A stretch of 64,000 bases of DNA from Metallococcus carri (GTDB taxonomy: Bacteria > Actinomycetota > Actinomycetes > Actinomycetales > Dermatophilaceae): assembly GCF_011440275.1 (NCBI RefSeq), contig NZ_JAAOIV010000003.1, positions 1-64,000 on the forward strand. The letters are read 5' to 3'. The notes under the pieces are model-generated. The model was not told where the DNA came from, did no database searches, and worked only from the letters and a program-made list of their open reading frames with translations. Each line of letters begins with the position of its first letter. Within the stretch, counting starts at the first letter, position 1. A program made the translations under genes and the position numbers. Shown one piece after another: positions 25,936 to 34,849 of the stretch.

Positions 25936-27632
25936 GGATTGGTGCACACGACTTTGTCGGCCGGGATGTAGGTCGTGGTCAGCGCTTCGTTCTTGACCAC
26001 CACGCCACCCCGGCTCACCACCCGGGTCACGGTCACGCTGAAACCGTCCATCGGCGGCTGCGGGATGCAACCCTTCTTCTTCACGGTCTGGGTCTTGGGC
26101 GGCTTGATGTTGAACGGCTTGCCGGTGCTCGAGCTCACGGTGAAGACCTTCTTGCCGTAGAGCCGGATCACCGCGGCGTGCCCCTCGATGCCGGCCCGGA
26201 TGCGGATCGAGGACCCGGAGTCATTGGTCCACTTGTTGTCGATCGTGGGATCCCACAAGGTCGCCTCACGCCCCATCGGATAGCGCGGGATCCAGTAGGC
26301 GTGCGCGGTGTGCTGATCGAGCTGCAACCCGGCGAAGAAGGTCGCGTTGTAGAGCGTCGTCGACACCTGCGAGATGCCGCCGCCCATGCCGAGCTCGTCC
26401 ACGCCGTTGACGAGGACCGGCGCGTTGACATAGCCGTTCGCGGCGTCGATCGGCAGCAGCGCGTTGAGCAGGGAGAACTGTTCGCCCGGCGCGACGACCA
26501 TGCCGTTGATCTTGGCGAGGGCCACCCGGATGTTGCGAGTGCGCGCGGCATCCTTGGGGGCGGTCGGGAAGTTCGACACGAACTCCGACATCAACTCATC
26601 GCCCGGGGGCGACTTCTTCAGCATCGCGCTGGTGACCTCGGCCTTGGCCGGCTTGGCCGCCAGCGTCATCGTGCGCGACGGGCTGGTGAGGGCCGCCAGC
26701 AGCAACTTGTCGGCGCCGGTGGGGTCGACGGTGCTGCCGTCCTTTTCGGCGACGATCTGGTCGCCCTGGTAGTGCGCGTTCACCGGCGGCGTGGCGAGCT
26801 CGGGCGACATCGAGTCGAGCACCGAGGCGAGTTTGGCCTGGTCGACATAGCCCTGCAGCTCACCACCGACGACCTTGGTCGACAGCACCGCGGAGATATT
26901 CGCAGGCGTCAGGGACGCACTGCGCCCGCCGACCACGACCTTGACCGGTGCGGACATCGCCGGGTTGGCGAAGGAGGTGAGATAGCGGTCGATGTCGGCA
27001 TTGCTGATCACCGCCTCCTGCTCACTGATCGGAGCGGTGTATGCCGTCGTGCGCGGCCAGCCGGCCGCGATCTGGTCCGCGAGCGCGGCCGCGTTGACGC
27101 CCTTGCCGGGGGTCGAGCGCACCACCTGGACCTTGCCGTTGACGAATTTGACCGAGCCATTGACCGGCGCACCCTTGATCACCTGGCCCGCCTGGGAGAC
27201 CGCGGCGGCAAGAGCCTCCTTGTCGACGGTCGGCTTGAGCGTGCGCTGCGGTCCGCCACCGGTGAGGTGGTGCCACACCACGGTCGGCGACAACGAGAAG
27301 CCGGTGAGGCCGTCGACCGTGCCGGCGGCGTCATAACCCAGCCCGGCCTGCGCCGGGTTGATGGTGAAGGATTTGCCGCCCGCGGCCACCGTGATCGGCG
27401 GTGCCTTGGCGACCTTGGCGCGCGCTGCGTTGTTGGCCTTGAGCTGGGCGTCGGCGCCATCGAGGGTGCCGATCGGCACGCCGTCGACCGTCGTGCCCCG
27501 GGGCACGGTGTCGGTCGTCATCGCGGCGGCCCCGACATACCCTCCGGCGAGCAGCACGACCAGGGCGCTGCCACCAGCAATCCACGCGCCACGACGCCGC
27601 TTGCGCGGGGCCGTGGCCTGCTGCTTGGTCAT
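25932..27632 (-). CDS. VanW family cell-surface protein
   Basis: A 566-residue protein with a basic N terminus, one membrane helix (WIAGGSALVVLLAGGYVGAA, about residues 16-35), two repeats of the putative peptidoglycan-binding domain 4 (about 40-330), and a VanW domain (about 370-500; FSLLNALLPIDAANGY, GGGISQVSTTLYNATFFAGL). A beta-rich G5-like tail follows. VanW is found in some vancomycin-resistance clusters but its activity is unknown. Anchored outside the membrane, it most likely acts on or binds the cell wall. Confidence 0.88.
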   Translation of the reverse strand: MTKQQATAPRKRRRGAWIAGGSALVVLLAGGYVGAAAMTTDTVPRGTTVDGVPIGTLDGADAQLKANNAARAKVAKAPPITVAAGGKSFTINPAQAGLGYDAAGTVDGLTGFSLSPTVVWHHLTGGGPQRTLKPTVDKEALAAAVSQAGQVIKGAPVNGSVKFVNGKVQVVRSTPGKGVNAAALADQIAAGWPRTTAYTAPISEQEAVISNADIDRYLTSFANPAMSAPVKVVVGGRSASLTPANISAVLSTKVVGGELQGYVDQAKLASVLDSMSPELATPPVNAHYQGDQIVAEKDGSTVDPTGADKLLLAALTSPSRTMTLAAKPAKAEVTSAMLKKSPPGDELMSEFVSNFPTAPKDAARTRNIRVALAKINGMVVAPGEQFSLLNALLPIDAANGYVNAPVLVNGVDELGMGGGISQVSTTLYNATFFAGLQLDQHTAHAYWIPRYPMGREATLWDPTIDNKWTNDSGSSIRIRAGIEGHAAVIRLYGKKVFTVSSSTGKPFNIKPPKTQTVKKKGCIPQPPMDGFSVTVTRVVSRGGVVVKNEALTTTYIPADKVVCTNP

Positions 27633-27640
27633 CTACGTCC

Positions 27641-28126
27641 TCAACTCACCGTGCCGAACTGCCCGCGGTAATACACCAGGGCGTCCCCCGCGCGATCCGA
27701 TGTGTCCATCGAGAGTACGGCCCCGATCACCAAGGTGTGATCACCTGCGACATGCGTGTCGACCGTGCGGCACTCCAGCGTCGCGAGCGCGTCGTCCACC
27801 AGCGCCACACCGGTCTCGCCCCGATGGTGGGCGATCCGGTCAAGTTGGCCGTGCAGGGGGCGACCGCGCGTCGCGAGCCAGGCGGCCGCGGGCCGCGCCT
27901 CGGCGCGCAGGATGCTGACGCCCCAGACCCCGGCGTCGATCACCGCGTCGTGGAAGCGCGCCTCCCGCTCGACAGACACCAGCATCAGCACCGGCTCCAG
28001 CGACACCGAGATGATGGAGTTGGCGGTCATCGCGTGGTCGATCTCGCCGGCGGTGGTGGTCACGATGCTCACGCCGGTGGCGAGCCGACCGACCACCCGG
28101 CGGTAGTCATTGGGGTCGACCGTCAC
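27641..28126 (-). CDS. Flavin reductase domain protein (FMN-binding split barrel)
   Basis: A 161-residue protein beginning MTVDPNDYRRVVGRLATGVS and containing TANSIISVSLEPVLMLVSVE, the FMN-contacting region of the flavin reductase-like fold. A later stretch, ATLECRTVDTHVAGDHTLVIGAV truncated here to its HVAGDHTLVIGAV part, is also typical. Such proteins supply reduced flavin to a monooxygenase or act as small flavin oxidoreductases. Start GTG 28126 overlaps the mshB-like stop (GTGA). The open frame continues upstream to 28468 as a shadow of that gene. Confidence 0.88.
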   Translation of the reverse strand: MTVDPNDYRRVVGRLATGVSIVTTTAGEIDHAMTANSIISVSLEPVLMLVSVEREARFHDAVIDAGVWGVSILRAEARPAAAWLATRGRPLHGQLDRIAHHRGETGVALVDDALATLECRTVDTHVAGDHTLVIGAVLSMDTSDRAGDALVYYRGQFGTVS

Positions 28127-28989
28127 CGCGGGTCTCCTGCCGCGTCGCCGGCGATCAGCCGTCCGGTGGCCGGATCGACGAGCGCGAAACCGTCGCGGTC
28201 GGGCAGTTGCTGGGCCAGGTCGTCGGACAACATGAACCAACCCTGGCGCACCTGCACCTGTGTGCGGTGACAGCGCAGGGCGTCGTCTCGCACGGCGGCC
28301 GCGCGCGGTGAGCCCTCGATGATCGTCACCAGGTCGTCGTCCACGACCGAGGGAGGGTATGCCGCGTCCGGGTCGGGCAGCCGCACACCCGCACCCGCGC
28401 GCACGGTGCCCCGCACCCACCTGCGCCGCTGCTGCGCCCACGACCGCGGCACCAGGGTGATCCGGCATTCCGGGCGGCGCGCCGACCGTGCGGCCCCGGC
28501 CAGGGCGACCCGGTGGGCCTGGACGTGGTCGGGATGCAGGTAGCCCCCGTGCTCGTCGTAGGCCACCACGATGTCGATCTGCTGCTCGTCGATGTAATCG
28601 GCCACGACCTGCCCGAGCGGCTCCACCTCGGCGGCCGCGAAGGCGCGCGGATGGTGAGCCGACGGCGACCCCGCCATACCGGAGTCGCGCAGCGGACGGC
28701 CGGCCAGGTCGGCCAGCAGACTCGCCCGAGCGACGCCGAGTTTGCTTGTCGCACAGGCGAGTTCGTCGCGCCGGACCTCGGCGAGCGGGTCAGGAGCGTC
28801 GGGGTCGCGGGCTTCGCCGGCGGGCAACTCGAGGTGGCGCAGCTCCGGCGGGATCACTTCGCCCTCCTCGCCGAGGGTGCAGGTGATGAGGTGCACCTCG
28901 TCACCGTCCAGCACGTGCTGCGCGATCGAGACGCCGGTCCACAGCGTCTCGTCATCCGGGTGTGCATGGAGGTAGAGGAGACGGGTCAT
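28123..28989 (-). CDS. mshB: N-acetyl-glucosaminyl-inositol deacetylase, MshB-like (PIG-L/LmbE family)
   Basis: A 288-residue PIG-L deacetylase. Zinc ligands sit in LHAHPDDETLW (His/Asp near residue 10) and in HPDHVQAH (about residue 150). The motifs ITCTLGEEGEVIPPELRHL and RDSGMAG agree with mycobacterial MshB, which deacetylates GlcNAc-inositol in mycothiol biosynthesis. The related mycothiol conjugate amidase Mca is the alternative. It leads a four-gene overlapping operon with a flavin reductase, VanW and the FAD/Fe-S enzyme. Confidence 0.85.
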   Translation of the reverse strand: MTRLLYLHAHPDDETLWTGVSIAQHVLDGDEVHLITCTLGEEGEVIPPELRHLELPAGEARDPDAPDPLAEVRRDELACATSKLGVARASLLADLAGRPLRDSGMAGSPSAHHPRAFAAAEVEPLGQVVADYIDEQQIDIVVAYDEHGGYLHPDHVQAHRVALAGAARSARRPECRITLVPRSWAQQRRRWVRGTVRAGAGVRLPDPDAAYPPSVVDDDLVTIIEGSPRAAAVRDDALRCHRTQVQVRQGWFMLSDDLAQQLPDRDGFALVDPATGRLIAGDAAGDPR

Positions 28990-29006
28990 GGGCGCAGGCG
29001 GGGGGA

Positions 29007-30896
29007 TTACCGGCGGCTGCGGGCGAGCGCGCGGGCGCGCTCGGTCTGGTCCAGGATCACCTTGCGGATGCGGACGTCCTCAGGGGTGACCTCGACACAC
29101 TCATCCTCGCGGCAGAACTCCAGGCTCTGCTCGAGCGAGAGCTTGCGCGGCGGGATCACCTTCTCGAAGTTGTCGGCCGAGGAGGCGCGCACGTTGGTGA
29201 GCTTCTTCTCCTTGGTGATGTTGACGTCCATGTCGTCAGCGCGCGAGTTCTCCCCCACGATCATCCCCTCGTAGACCTCGGTGGCCGGTTCCACGAACAG
29301 GGTGCCACGTTCTTGCAGGTTGACCATGGCGTATGCCGTGACCGCGCCGGTCCGGTCCGCGACCAGGGACCCGGTCAGCCGGGTGGTGATCGGGCCGAAC
29401 CACGGCTCGTAACCATCGAAGACGTGGTGGGCGATGCCGGTGCCGCGGGTCTCGGTGAGGAACTCGGTGCGGAAGCCGATCAGACCGCGCGAGGGCACCT
29501 TGAACTCCATCCGGATCCAGCCGGTGCCGTGGTTGGTCATCTGCTCCATCCGGCCCTTGCGGGCGGCGAGGATCTGGGTGATCGCGCCGAGATATTCCTC
29601 GGGGGTGTCGATGGTGAGCGCCTCGACCGGCTCGTGCACCTTGCCGTCGATCTCCCGGGTGACGACCTGCGGCTTGCCCACGGTCAGCTCGTAACCCTCG
29701 CGGCGCATCTGCTCCACCAGGATCGCCAGCGCGAGCTCACCACGGCCCTGCACCTCCCAGGCGTCGGGGCGGTCGGTCGGCAGCACGCGCAGCGACACAT
29801 TGCCGATCAGCTCGCGGTCCAGGCGGTCCTTCACCAGCCGCGCGGTGACCTTGGCGCCGCGCACCTTGCCGGCCAGCGGGGAGGTGTTGGTGCCGATCGT
29901 CATCGAGATCGCCGGCTCGTCAACGGTGATGAGCGGCAACGGGATCGGGTTGTCGGGGTCGGCGAGAGTCTCACCGATGGTGATCTCCGGGATGCCGGCG
30001 ACCGCGATGATGTCGCCGGGGCCGGCCTGGTCGGCGGGCTCGCGCTCCAGCCCGCGCGTCATCAGCAACTCGGTGATCTTCACCTTCTGCTGGCTGCCGT
30101 CCGCCTTGCACCAGGTGACCTGCTGTCCCTTGGCGATCTCGCCCTGGTGCACGCGCAGCAGCGCGAGGCGGCCGAGGAAGTTGGAGGAGTCCAGGTTGGT
30201 GACATGCGCCTGCAGTGGCGCGCCCTCGTCGTAGGTCGGCGCGGGGATCGTCTGCAGGATGGTGCGGAAGAGCGGCTCGAGATCGTTGCCCTCGGGCAGC
30301 TGCCCGTCACCGGGCCGGTCGGTCGAGGCGACCCCGGCCTTGGCGCTGGCGTAGACGACCGGGAAGTCGAGCTGGTCGGCGTGGCCCTGCGCGTCGTCGA
30401 GCAGGTCCATGAACAGCTCGTAGGTCTCCTCCTCGACCTCCTCGATCCGCGAGTCGGGACGGTCCACCTTGTTGATGCACAAGATCACCGGCATCCGCGC
30501 GGCGAGCGCCTTGCGCAGCACGAACCGGGTCTGCGGCAGCGGACCCTCGGAGGCGTCCACCAGCAGCACCACACCGTCGACCATTGACAGGCCGCGCTCC
30601 ACCTCGCCACCGAAATCGGCGTGCCCCGGGGTGTCGATGATGTTGATCGTCACCGGGGTGCCGTCAGCCGACGGGCCGTCATACGAGATCGCGGTGTTCT
30701 TGGCGAGGATGGTGATGCCCTTCTCCCGCTCGAGGTCGCCGGAGTCCATCACCCGCTCGCCGGTGGTCTCGACCGTCTGGCGTTCGCTGAACGCACCGGT
30801 CTGCCAGAGCATCTTGTCCACGAGGGTGGTCTTGCCGTGGTCGACATGGGCGACGATCGCGACATTACGGATGTCGCTGCGGGTCTGCTGGGGCAT
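29007..30896 (-). CDS. typA: Translational GTPase TypA/BipA
   Basis: A protein of about 629 residues. G motifs are AHVDHGKTTLVDKML, DTPGHADFGGEVERGL and NKVDRPDSR, followed by EF-G-like domains II, III and V and the BipA-specific C-terminal domain. It binds the 70S ribosome and is needed for stress or low-temperature growth in several bacteria. ATG 30896 is preferred because GAGAGA lies nine bases before it. ATG 30905 sits directly after that element. Divergent from the peptide importer genes. Confidence 0.95.
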   Translation of the reverse strand: MPQQTRSDIRNVAIVAHVDHGKTTLVDKMLWQTGAFSERQTVETTGERVMDSGDLEREKGITILAKNTAISYDGPSADGTPVTINIIDTPGHADFGGEVERGLSMVDGVVLLVDASEGPLPQTRFVLRKALAARMPVILCINKVDRPDSRIEEVEEETYELFMDLLDDAQGHADQLDFPVVYASAKAGVASTDRPGDGQLPEGNDLEPLFRTILQTIPAPTYDEGAPLQAHVTNLDSSNFLGRLALLRVHQGEIAKGQQVTWCKADGSQQKVKITELLMTRGLEREPADQAGPGDIIAVAGIPEITIGETLADPDNPIPLPLITVDEPAISMTIGTNTSPLAGKVRGAKVTARLVKDRLDRELIGNVSLRVLPTDRPDAWEVQGRGELALAILVEQMRREGYELTVGKPQVVTREIDGKVHEPVEALTIDTPEEYLGAITQILAARKGRMEQMTNHGTGWIRMEFKVPSRGLIGFRTEFLTETRGTGIAHHVFDGYEPWFGPITTRLTGSLVADRTGAVTAYAMVNLQERGTLFVEPATEVYEGMIVGENSRADDMDVNITKEKKLTNVRASSADNFEKVIPPRKLSLEQSLEFCREDECVEVTPEDVRIRKVILDQTERARALARSRR

Positions 30897-30987
30897 GAGG
30901 GCCATTCTCTCAGGGATTCCGCGGTGCCCTGACCACGGCCCGGCCCACCGTTCACCGGCACTGGCCGCGAAGGTCTCGGAACGGTTT

Positions 30988-31004
30988 CACCTTCACCGAA
31001 GGTG
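30988..31004. promoter_or_regulatory. Inverted repeat upstream of the peptide ABC importer
   Basis: CACCTTC (30988-30994) and GAAGGTG (30998-31004) form a perfect 7-base inverted repeat with a 3-base spacer. It lies 90 bases before the binding-protein start and 92 bases before typA, in their shared intergenic region. It could be an operator or a small hairpin in the leader RNA. No regulator gene is adjacent to help decide. Confidence 0.4.
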
Positions 31005-31093
31005 TCGCTACCACCCGGTACCCGACTATGGTCCCTCTCACTTGCGGGCGGCCACCGTCGCCCCCCTTTCAGATCCGTTTGAGGAGAGAACGC

Positions 31094-32764
31094 ATGACCG
31101 TCTCCCGAAAGGCCGCCGCGGTTGTGGTCTTCAGCGCCGCCGCGCTGAGCCTGTCCGCCTGCGCCAAATCCGACCGCGGCAGCGGCACCTCCGGCAGTGG
31201 TGGGGCGGGTGGCAACTCCGACGCCACGCTGACCTTCGCCGCCGCCGGCGCCCCGTCGACCTTCGACCCCTTCTACGCCAGCGACGGTGAGACCTTCCGG
31301 ATCACCCGCCAGTTGTTCGAGGGCCTGGTGAGCTTCAAGCCCGGCACCGCCGACCTCGCCCCGGGCCTGGCGACCAGCTGGAATTCCTCCAAGGACGGCA
31401 AGACCTGGACCTTCAAGCTGCGCACCGGCGTGAAGTTCAGCGACGGCACGCCCTTCAACGCGGCCGCGGTCTGCAAGAACTTCGAGCGCATGGACAACCA
31501 GAACGACGCCGGCCAGAGCGCCGCGGAGTACTGGGCGACCAACATGATCGGCTTCAAGAAGTCCAAGGACGACCTGTTCCAGGGCTGCACCGCCAAGGGC
31601 GACGCCGAGGTGGAGTTGAAGCTGCTACGCGCCACTAGCAAGTTCCCCGCGCTGCTCGGCCTGTCGTCCTTCTCGATGCAGAGCCCGACCGCGATGGACA
31701 AGTACAAGGCCAACAACATCAGCGCTCAGGGTGAGGGCTTCGCCTACTCCGAGTACGCCAAGAGCCGCCCGACCGGCACCGGGCCGTTCACCTTCTCCTC
31801 GTATGACGTGGCCAACAAGACCGTCACCCTGGTGCGCAACGACAACTACTGGGGCGACAAGGCCAAGGTGAAGAAGCTGGTCTTCCAGATCATCCCGGAC
31901 GCCACCCAGCGCAAGCAGGCGCTCCTCGCCGGCCAGATCGACGGCTACGACCTGCCCGCCCCGGTGGACTGGGACTCGCTGAAGAAGGCGGGGATGAACC
32001 TCGAGGTCCGCCCGGCGTTCAACATCCTCTACCTCGGCCTGAACGCCAAGAAGAACCCGGCGTTGAAGGACCTCAAGGTGCGCCAGGCGCTGTACTACGC
32101 GATCAACCGCGAGCAGCTGGTGAAGTCTCAGCTGCCCGACGGCGCGAGCGTCGCGACGCAGTTCTACCCCAAGACCGTCGACGGTTACAGCGACGGCGTC
32201 ACGAAGTACAACTACGACCCGAACAAGGCCAAGGACCTGCTCAAGCAGGCCGGCCAGTCCAACCTCACGATCGACTTCTGGTACCCGTCCGAGGTCAGCC
32301 GGCCCTACATGCCGGACCCGCAGGCGATCTTCCAGGCGATCAAGGGCGACTGGGAGAAGGTCGGCGTCAAGGTCAAGCCGGTCACCAAGCCGTGGGCCGG
32401 CGGCTACATCACCGGCACGCAGGGCGGCGCGGCCCCGGCATACCTGATGGGTTGGACCGGTGACTACAACACTCCGGACAACTTCCTCGGCAGCTTCTTC
32501 GGCTCGACCAAGGGCCAGATGGACACCGGCGCCTACCCGTGGGGCACGACGCTCGCGTCCGACCTGGCCAAGGACGACAGCATTGTCGACCCGACGCAGC
32601 GCACCGCGGCATACAAGAAGCTGAACGAGCAGATCATGAGCCAGTGGCTGCCCGGCCTGCCGATCAGCTCTTCGCCGCCGGCGGTCGTCTTCGGCAAGGG
32701 CGTGAGCGGGGTCGTCGCGAGCCCGCTGACCGCCGAGGACTTCTCGACCGCGGTCAAGAAGTAA
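31094..32764 (+). CDS. ABC importer substrate-binding lipoprotein (family 5, peptide/nickel type)
   Basis: A 556-residue exported lipoprotein. The signal peptide ends in the lipobox LSLSAC (Cys about residue 20), followed by a Gly/Ser-rich linker. The mature family-5 fold includes AAGAPSTFDPFYASDGETF, ARPTGTGPF-like SRPTGTGPFTFSSYD and KVRQALYYAINREQL. It captures peptides or similar solutes for the permeases encoded downstream. GAGGAGAG lies before ATG 31094. The frame is open upstream to 31028 but lacks signal-peptide character. Confidence 0.93.
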   Translation: MTVSRKAAAVVVFSAAALSLSACAKSDRGSGTSGSGGAGGNSDATLTFAAAGAPSTFDPFYASDGETFRITRQLFEGLVSFKPGTADLAPGLATSWNSSKDGKTWTFKLRTGVKFSDGTPFNAAAVCKNFERMDNQNDAGQSAAEYWATNMIGFKKSKDDLFQGCTAKGDAEVELKLLRATSKFPALLGLSSFSMQSPTAMDKYKANNISAQGEGFAYSEYAKSRPTGTGPFTFSSYDVANKTVTLVRNDNYWGDKAKVKKLVFQIIPDATQRKQALLAGQIDGYDLPAPVDWDSLKKAGMNLEVRPAFNILYLGLNAKKNPALKDLKVRQALYYAINREQLVKSQLPDGASVATQFYPKTVDGYSDGVTKYNYDPNKAKDLLKQAGQSNLTIDFWYPSEVSRPYMPDPQAIFQAIKGDWEKVGVKVKPVTKPWAGGYITGTQGGAAPAYLMGWTGDYNTPDNFLGSFFGSTKGQMDTGAYPWGTTLASDLAKDDSIVDPTQRTAAYKKLNEQIMSQWLPGLPISSSPPAVVFGKGVSGVVASPLTAEDFSTAVKK

Positions 32765-32773
32765 GGGCGAATC

Positions 32774-32808
32774 GGGCGGCGGCCGCGGACCTTTCGCGGC
32801 CGCCGCCC
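32774..32808 (+). terminator. Strong hairpin after the binding-protein gene
   Basis: A perfect 14-base inverted repeat, GGGCGGCGGCCGCG (32774-32787) and CGCGGCCGCCGCCC (32795-32808), has a 7-base loop. It begins ten bases after the stop of the binding-protein gene and before the first permease. It would act as a partial terminator or as a 3' stabiliser of the upstream message, giving more binding protein than permease. No U-run follows, so full termination is unlikely. Confidence 0.7.
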
Positions 32809-32846
32809 GCTGCACGACCGCCGGCATACCGAAAGGACGACCGTCT

Positions 32847-33857
32847 TTGCTTCGCTATATCGCCCGCCGGGTGCTGCAGATGATCGGCGTGATGTTCGCG
32901 CTGTCACTGCTCATCTTCGCCTGGCTGCGGGCCCTCCCCGGCGGCCCGGTCGACGCGCTCCTCGGTGAGCGCGCCACCCCGGAGCGCCGCGCCGCGCTAC
33001 GCAAGGTGCTGGGGCTGGATCAGCCGCTGCCGGTGCAATACCTGAAGTTCCTCGACAACGCGGCACACGGCAACTTCGGGGTCAGCAGTGCTGTGCAACC
33101 GGGCACGGACGCGATGCAGGTCTTCCTCACCCGCCTGCCAGCCACCATGGAGCTCACCGGCGTCGCGATCGTGCTGGCGCTCGCGACCGGCATACCGCTG
33201 GGTTATCTCGCGGCCAAGCGGCACGGCGGCATCTTCGACAACCTCGGCGTGCTGCTGTCCCTGGTCGGCGTCGCGGTGCCGGTCTTCTTCCTCGCCTTCG
33301 TGCTCAAGCAGTATTTCGCCGTGGACTGGCAGTTGCTGCCGCTCAACGGCCGGCAGAACCCCGACCTCAATGCCACCCGCGTGACCGGATTCTTCATCCT
33401 GGACGGCATCCTCACCCGCGAGTTCGACGCGTCCTGGGATGCCTTCTTGCACCTGATCCTGCCGGGCGTCGCGTTGGCGACCATCCCCTTCGCGGTGGTC
33501 TTCCGGATAACCCGCGCCTCCGTGCTCGACGTGCTCGACGAGGACTTCGTCCGCACGGCCGAGGCCAAGGGCCTCACCCGCCAGGTGATCCGCCGCCGGC
33601 ATGTGCTGCGCAACGCGCTGCTGCCGGTGGTCACCACGATCGGTCTGCAGGTCGGTGGCCTGCTCACCGGCGCGGTGCTGACCGAGACGGTGTTCTCGAT
33701 CGCCGGGCTCGGTGACGCGATGAACCTGGCCTTCCAGCAGAAGGACTTCTCGGTCTTGCAGGTCCTGATCGTGATGGCCGCCACCACGTATGTCGTCGTC
33801 AACCTGCTCGTCGACATCGCCTATGCCTATATCGACCCGCGCGTGCGCACGAGGTGA
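32847..33857 (+). CDS. ABC importer permease (DppB type)
   Basis: A 336-residue permease with six membrane helices. It begins MLRYIARRVLQMIGVMFALS, as expected for DppB/OppB proteins. The ATPase-contacting EAA loop is RTAEAKGLTRQVIRRRHVLR followed by NALLPVV. The start is TTG 32847 with AAGGA upstream. It belongs to a five-gene importer with a binding protein, a second permease and two ATPases. The TTG start plus the upstream hairpin suggest low expression relative to the binding protein. Confidence 0.92.
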   Translation: MLRYIARRVLQMIGVMFALSLLIFAWLRALPGGPVDALLGERATPERRAALRKVLGLDQPLPVQYLKFLDNAAHGNFGVSSAVQPGTDAMQVFLTRLPATMELTGVAIVLALATGIPLGYLAAKRHGGIFDNLGVLLSLVGVAVPVFFLAFVLKQYFAVDWQLLPLNGRQNPDLNATRVTGFFILDGILTREFDASWDAFLHLILPGVALATIPFAVVFRITRASVLDVLDEDFVRTAEAKGLTRQVIRRRHVLRNALLPVVTTIGLQVGGLLTGAVLTETVFSIAGLGDAMNLAFQQKDFSVLQVLIVMAATTYVVVNLLVDIAYAYIDPRVRTR

Positions 33858-33861
33858 CCCG

Positions 33862-34842
33862 ATGGCTGCCATGAACCTGAACCGCAAGAAGCAACGTGTC
33901 GACGAGCTCGCCGCGACCACCGGCGCCCGCGTCGAAGGCAATGTCGACGCAGGGGGCATCAAGGACGCCGAGGGCGTCAGCCTGCTCGCCAGCGCCTGGC
34001 GCCGGCTGCGCCGCAACCCGGCCTTCCTCATCGGCGCGGTGGTCGTCGTCCTCTTCGTGCTGGTCGCGCTCTTCGCGCCGGTGCTGACCGGACACGACCC
34101 GAGCACCCGCTACCTGATCGGCGAGGTCAGCCAGCAGAACAACCCGGTGCCCAAGGCCCGCCCGGGCTTCCCGCTCGGCGGTGACCCGGTGGGCCGCGAT
34201 CTCTACGCCCGCCTGGTCTTCGGCGCCCGCAACACCTTGCTGGTGGCGGTGCTCGCGACGCTGACCGGCTTCGTCGGCGGCCTGATCCTCGGGTCGCTGG
34301 CCGGCGCCTTCGGCGGCTGGGTCGATTCGGTCGTCATGCGCGTGGTCGACATCATGCTGTCCCTGCCGTCGCTGCTGCTGGCGTTCTCGATCGCCGCCCT
34401 CTTCGGCCGCGCTTCGCAATGGAGCGTGATCCTCGCCGTCGGTATCGCGCAGATCCCGATCTTCGCCCGCCTGCTGCGCGGCGCGATGATGGCCCAGCGC
34501 CACAGTGACCACGTGCTGGCCGCCCGGTCGCTCGGGGTGAAACCGGGCTCGATCGTGCTGCGGCACATGCTGCCCAACTCACTCAGCCCGGTGCTGGTCC
34601 AGGCGACGATGGTGGTAGCCACCTCGATCATCGACGCAGCGGCCCTGTCGTACATCGGTGCCGGCAATGCCGACGACACTCAGCCCGAATGGGGCCAGAT
34701 GCTCGGTCAGGCGCAGAATCTGATCGACTCCTATCCCCACCTCGCGGTCTATCCGGCGATCTGCATCATCGTCGTCGCCCTTGGCTTCACGCTCATGGGC
34801 GAATCGCTGCGCGAGGCCCTCGACCCCAAGTCCCGGAGGTGA
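33862..34842 (+). CDS. ABC importer permease (DppC type)
   Basis: A 326-residue permease with an unusually long N-terminal cytoplasmic segment of about 50 residues before the first helix (FLIGAVVVVLFVLVALFAPV). The DppC-type HDPSTRY and FPLGGDPVGRDLYARLVFGA segments follow, and an EAA loop AARSLGVKPGSIVLRHMLPN. ATG 33862 follows the first permease by four bases. It forms the heterodimeric channel with that gene's product. Confidence 0.93.
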   Translation: MAAMNLNRKKQRVDELAATTGARVEGNVDAGGIKDAEGVSLLASAWRRLRRNPAFLIGAVVVVLFVLVALFAPVLTGHDPSTRYLIGEVSQQNNPVPKARPGFPLGGDPVGRDLYARLVFGARNTLLVAVLATLTGFVGGLILGSLAGAFGGWVDSVVMRVVDIMLSLPSLLLAFSIAALFGRASQWSVILAVGIAQIPIFARLLRGAMMAQRHSDHVLAARSLGVKPGSIVLRHMLPNSLSPVLVQATMVVATSIIDAAALSYIGAGNADDTQPEWGQMLGQAQNLIDSYPHLAVYPAICIIVVALGFTLMGESLREALDPKSRR

Positions 34843-34849
34843 CCTCACG

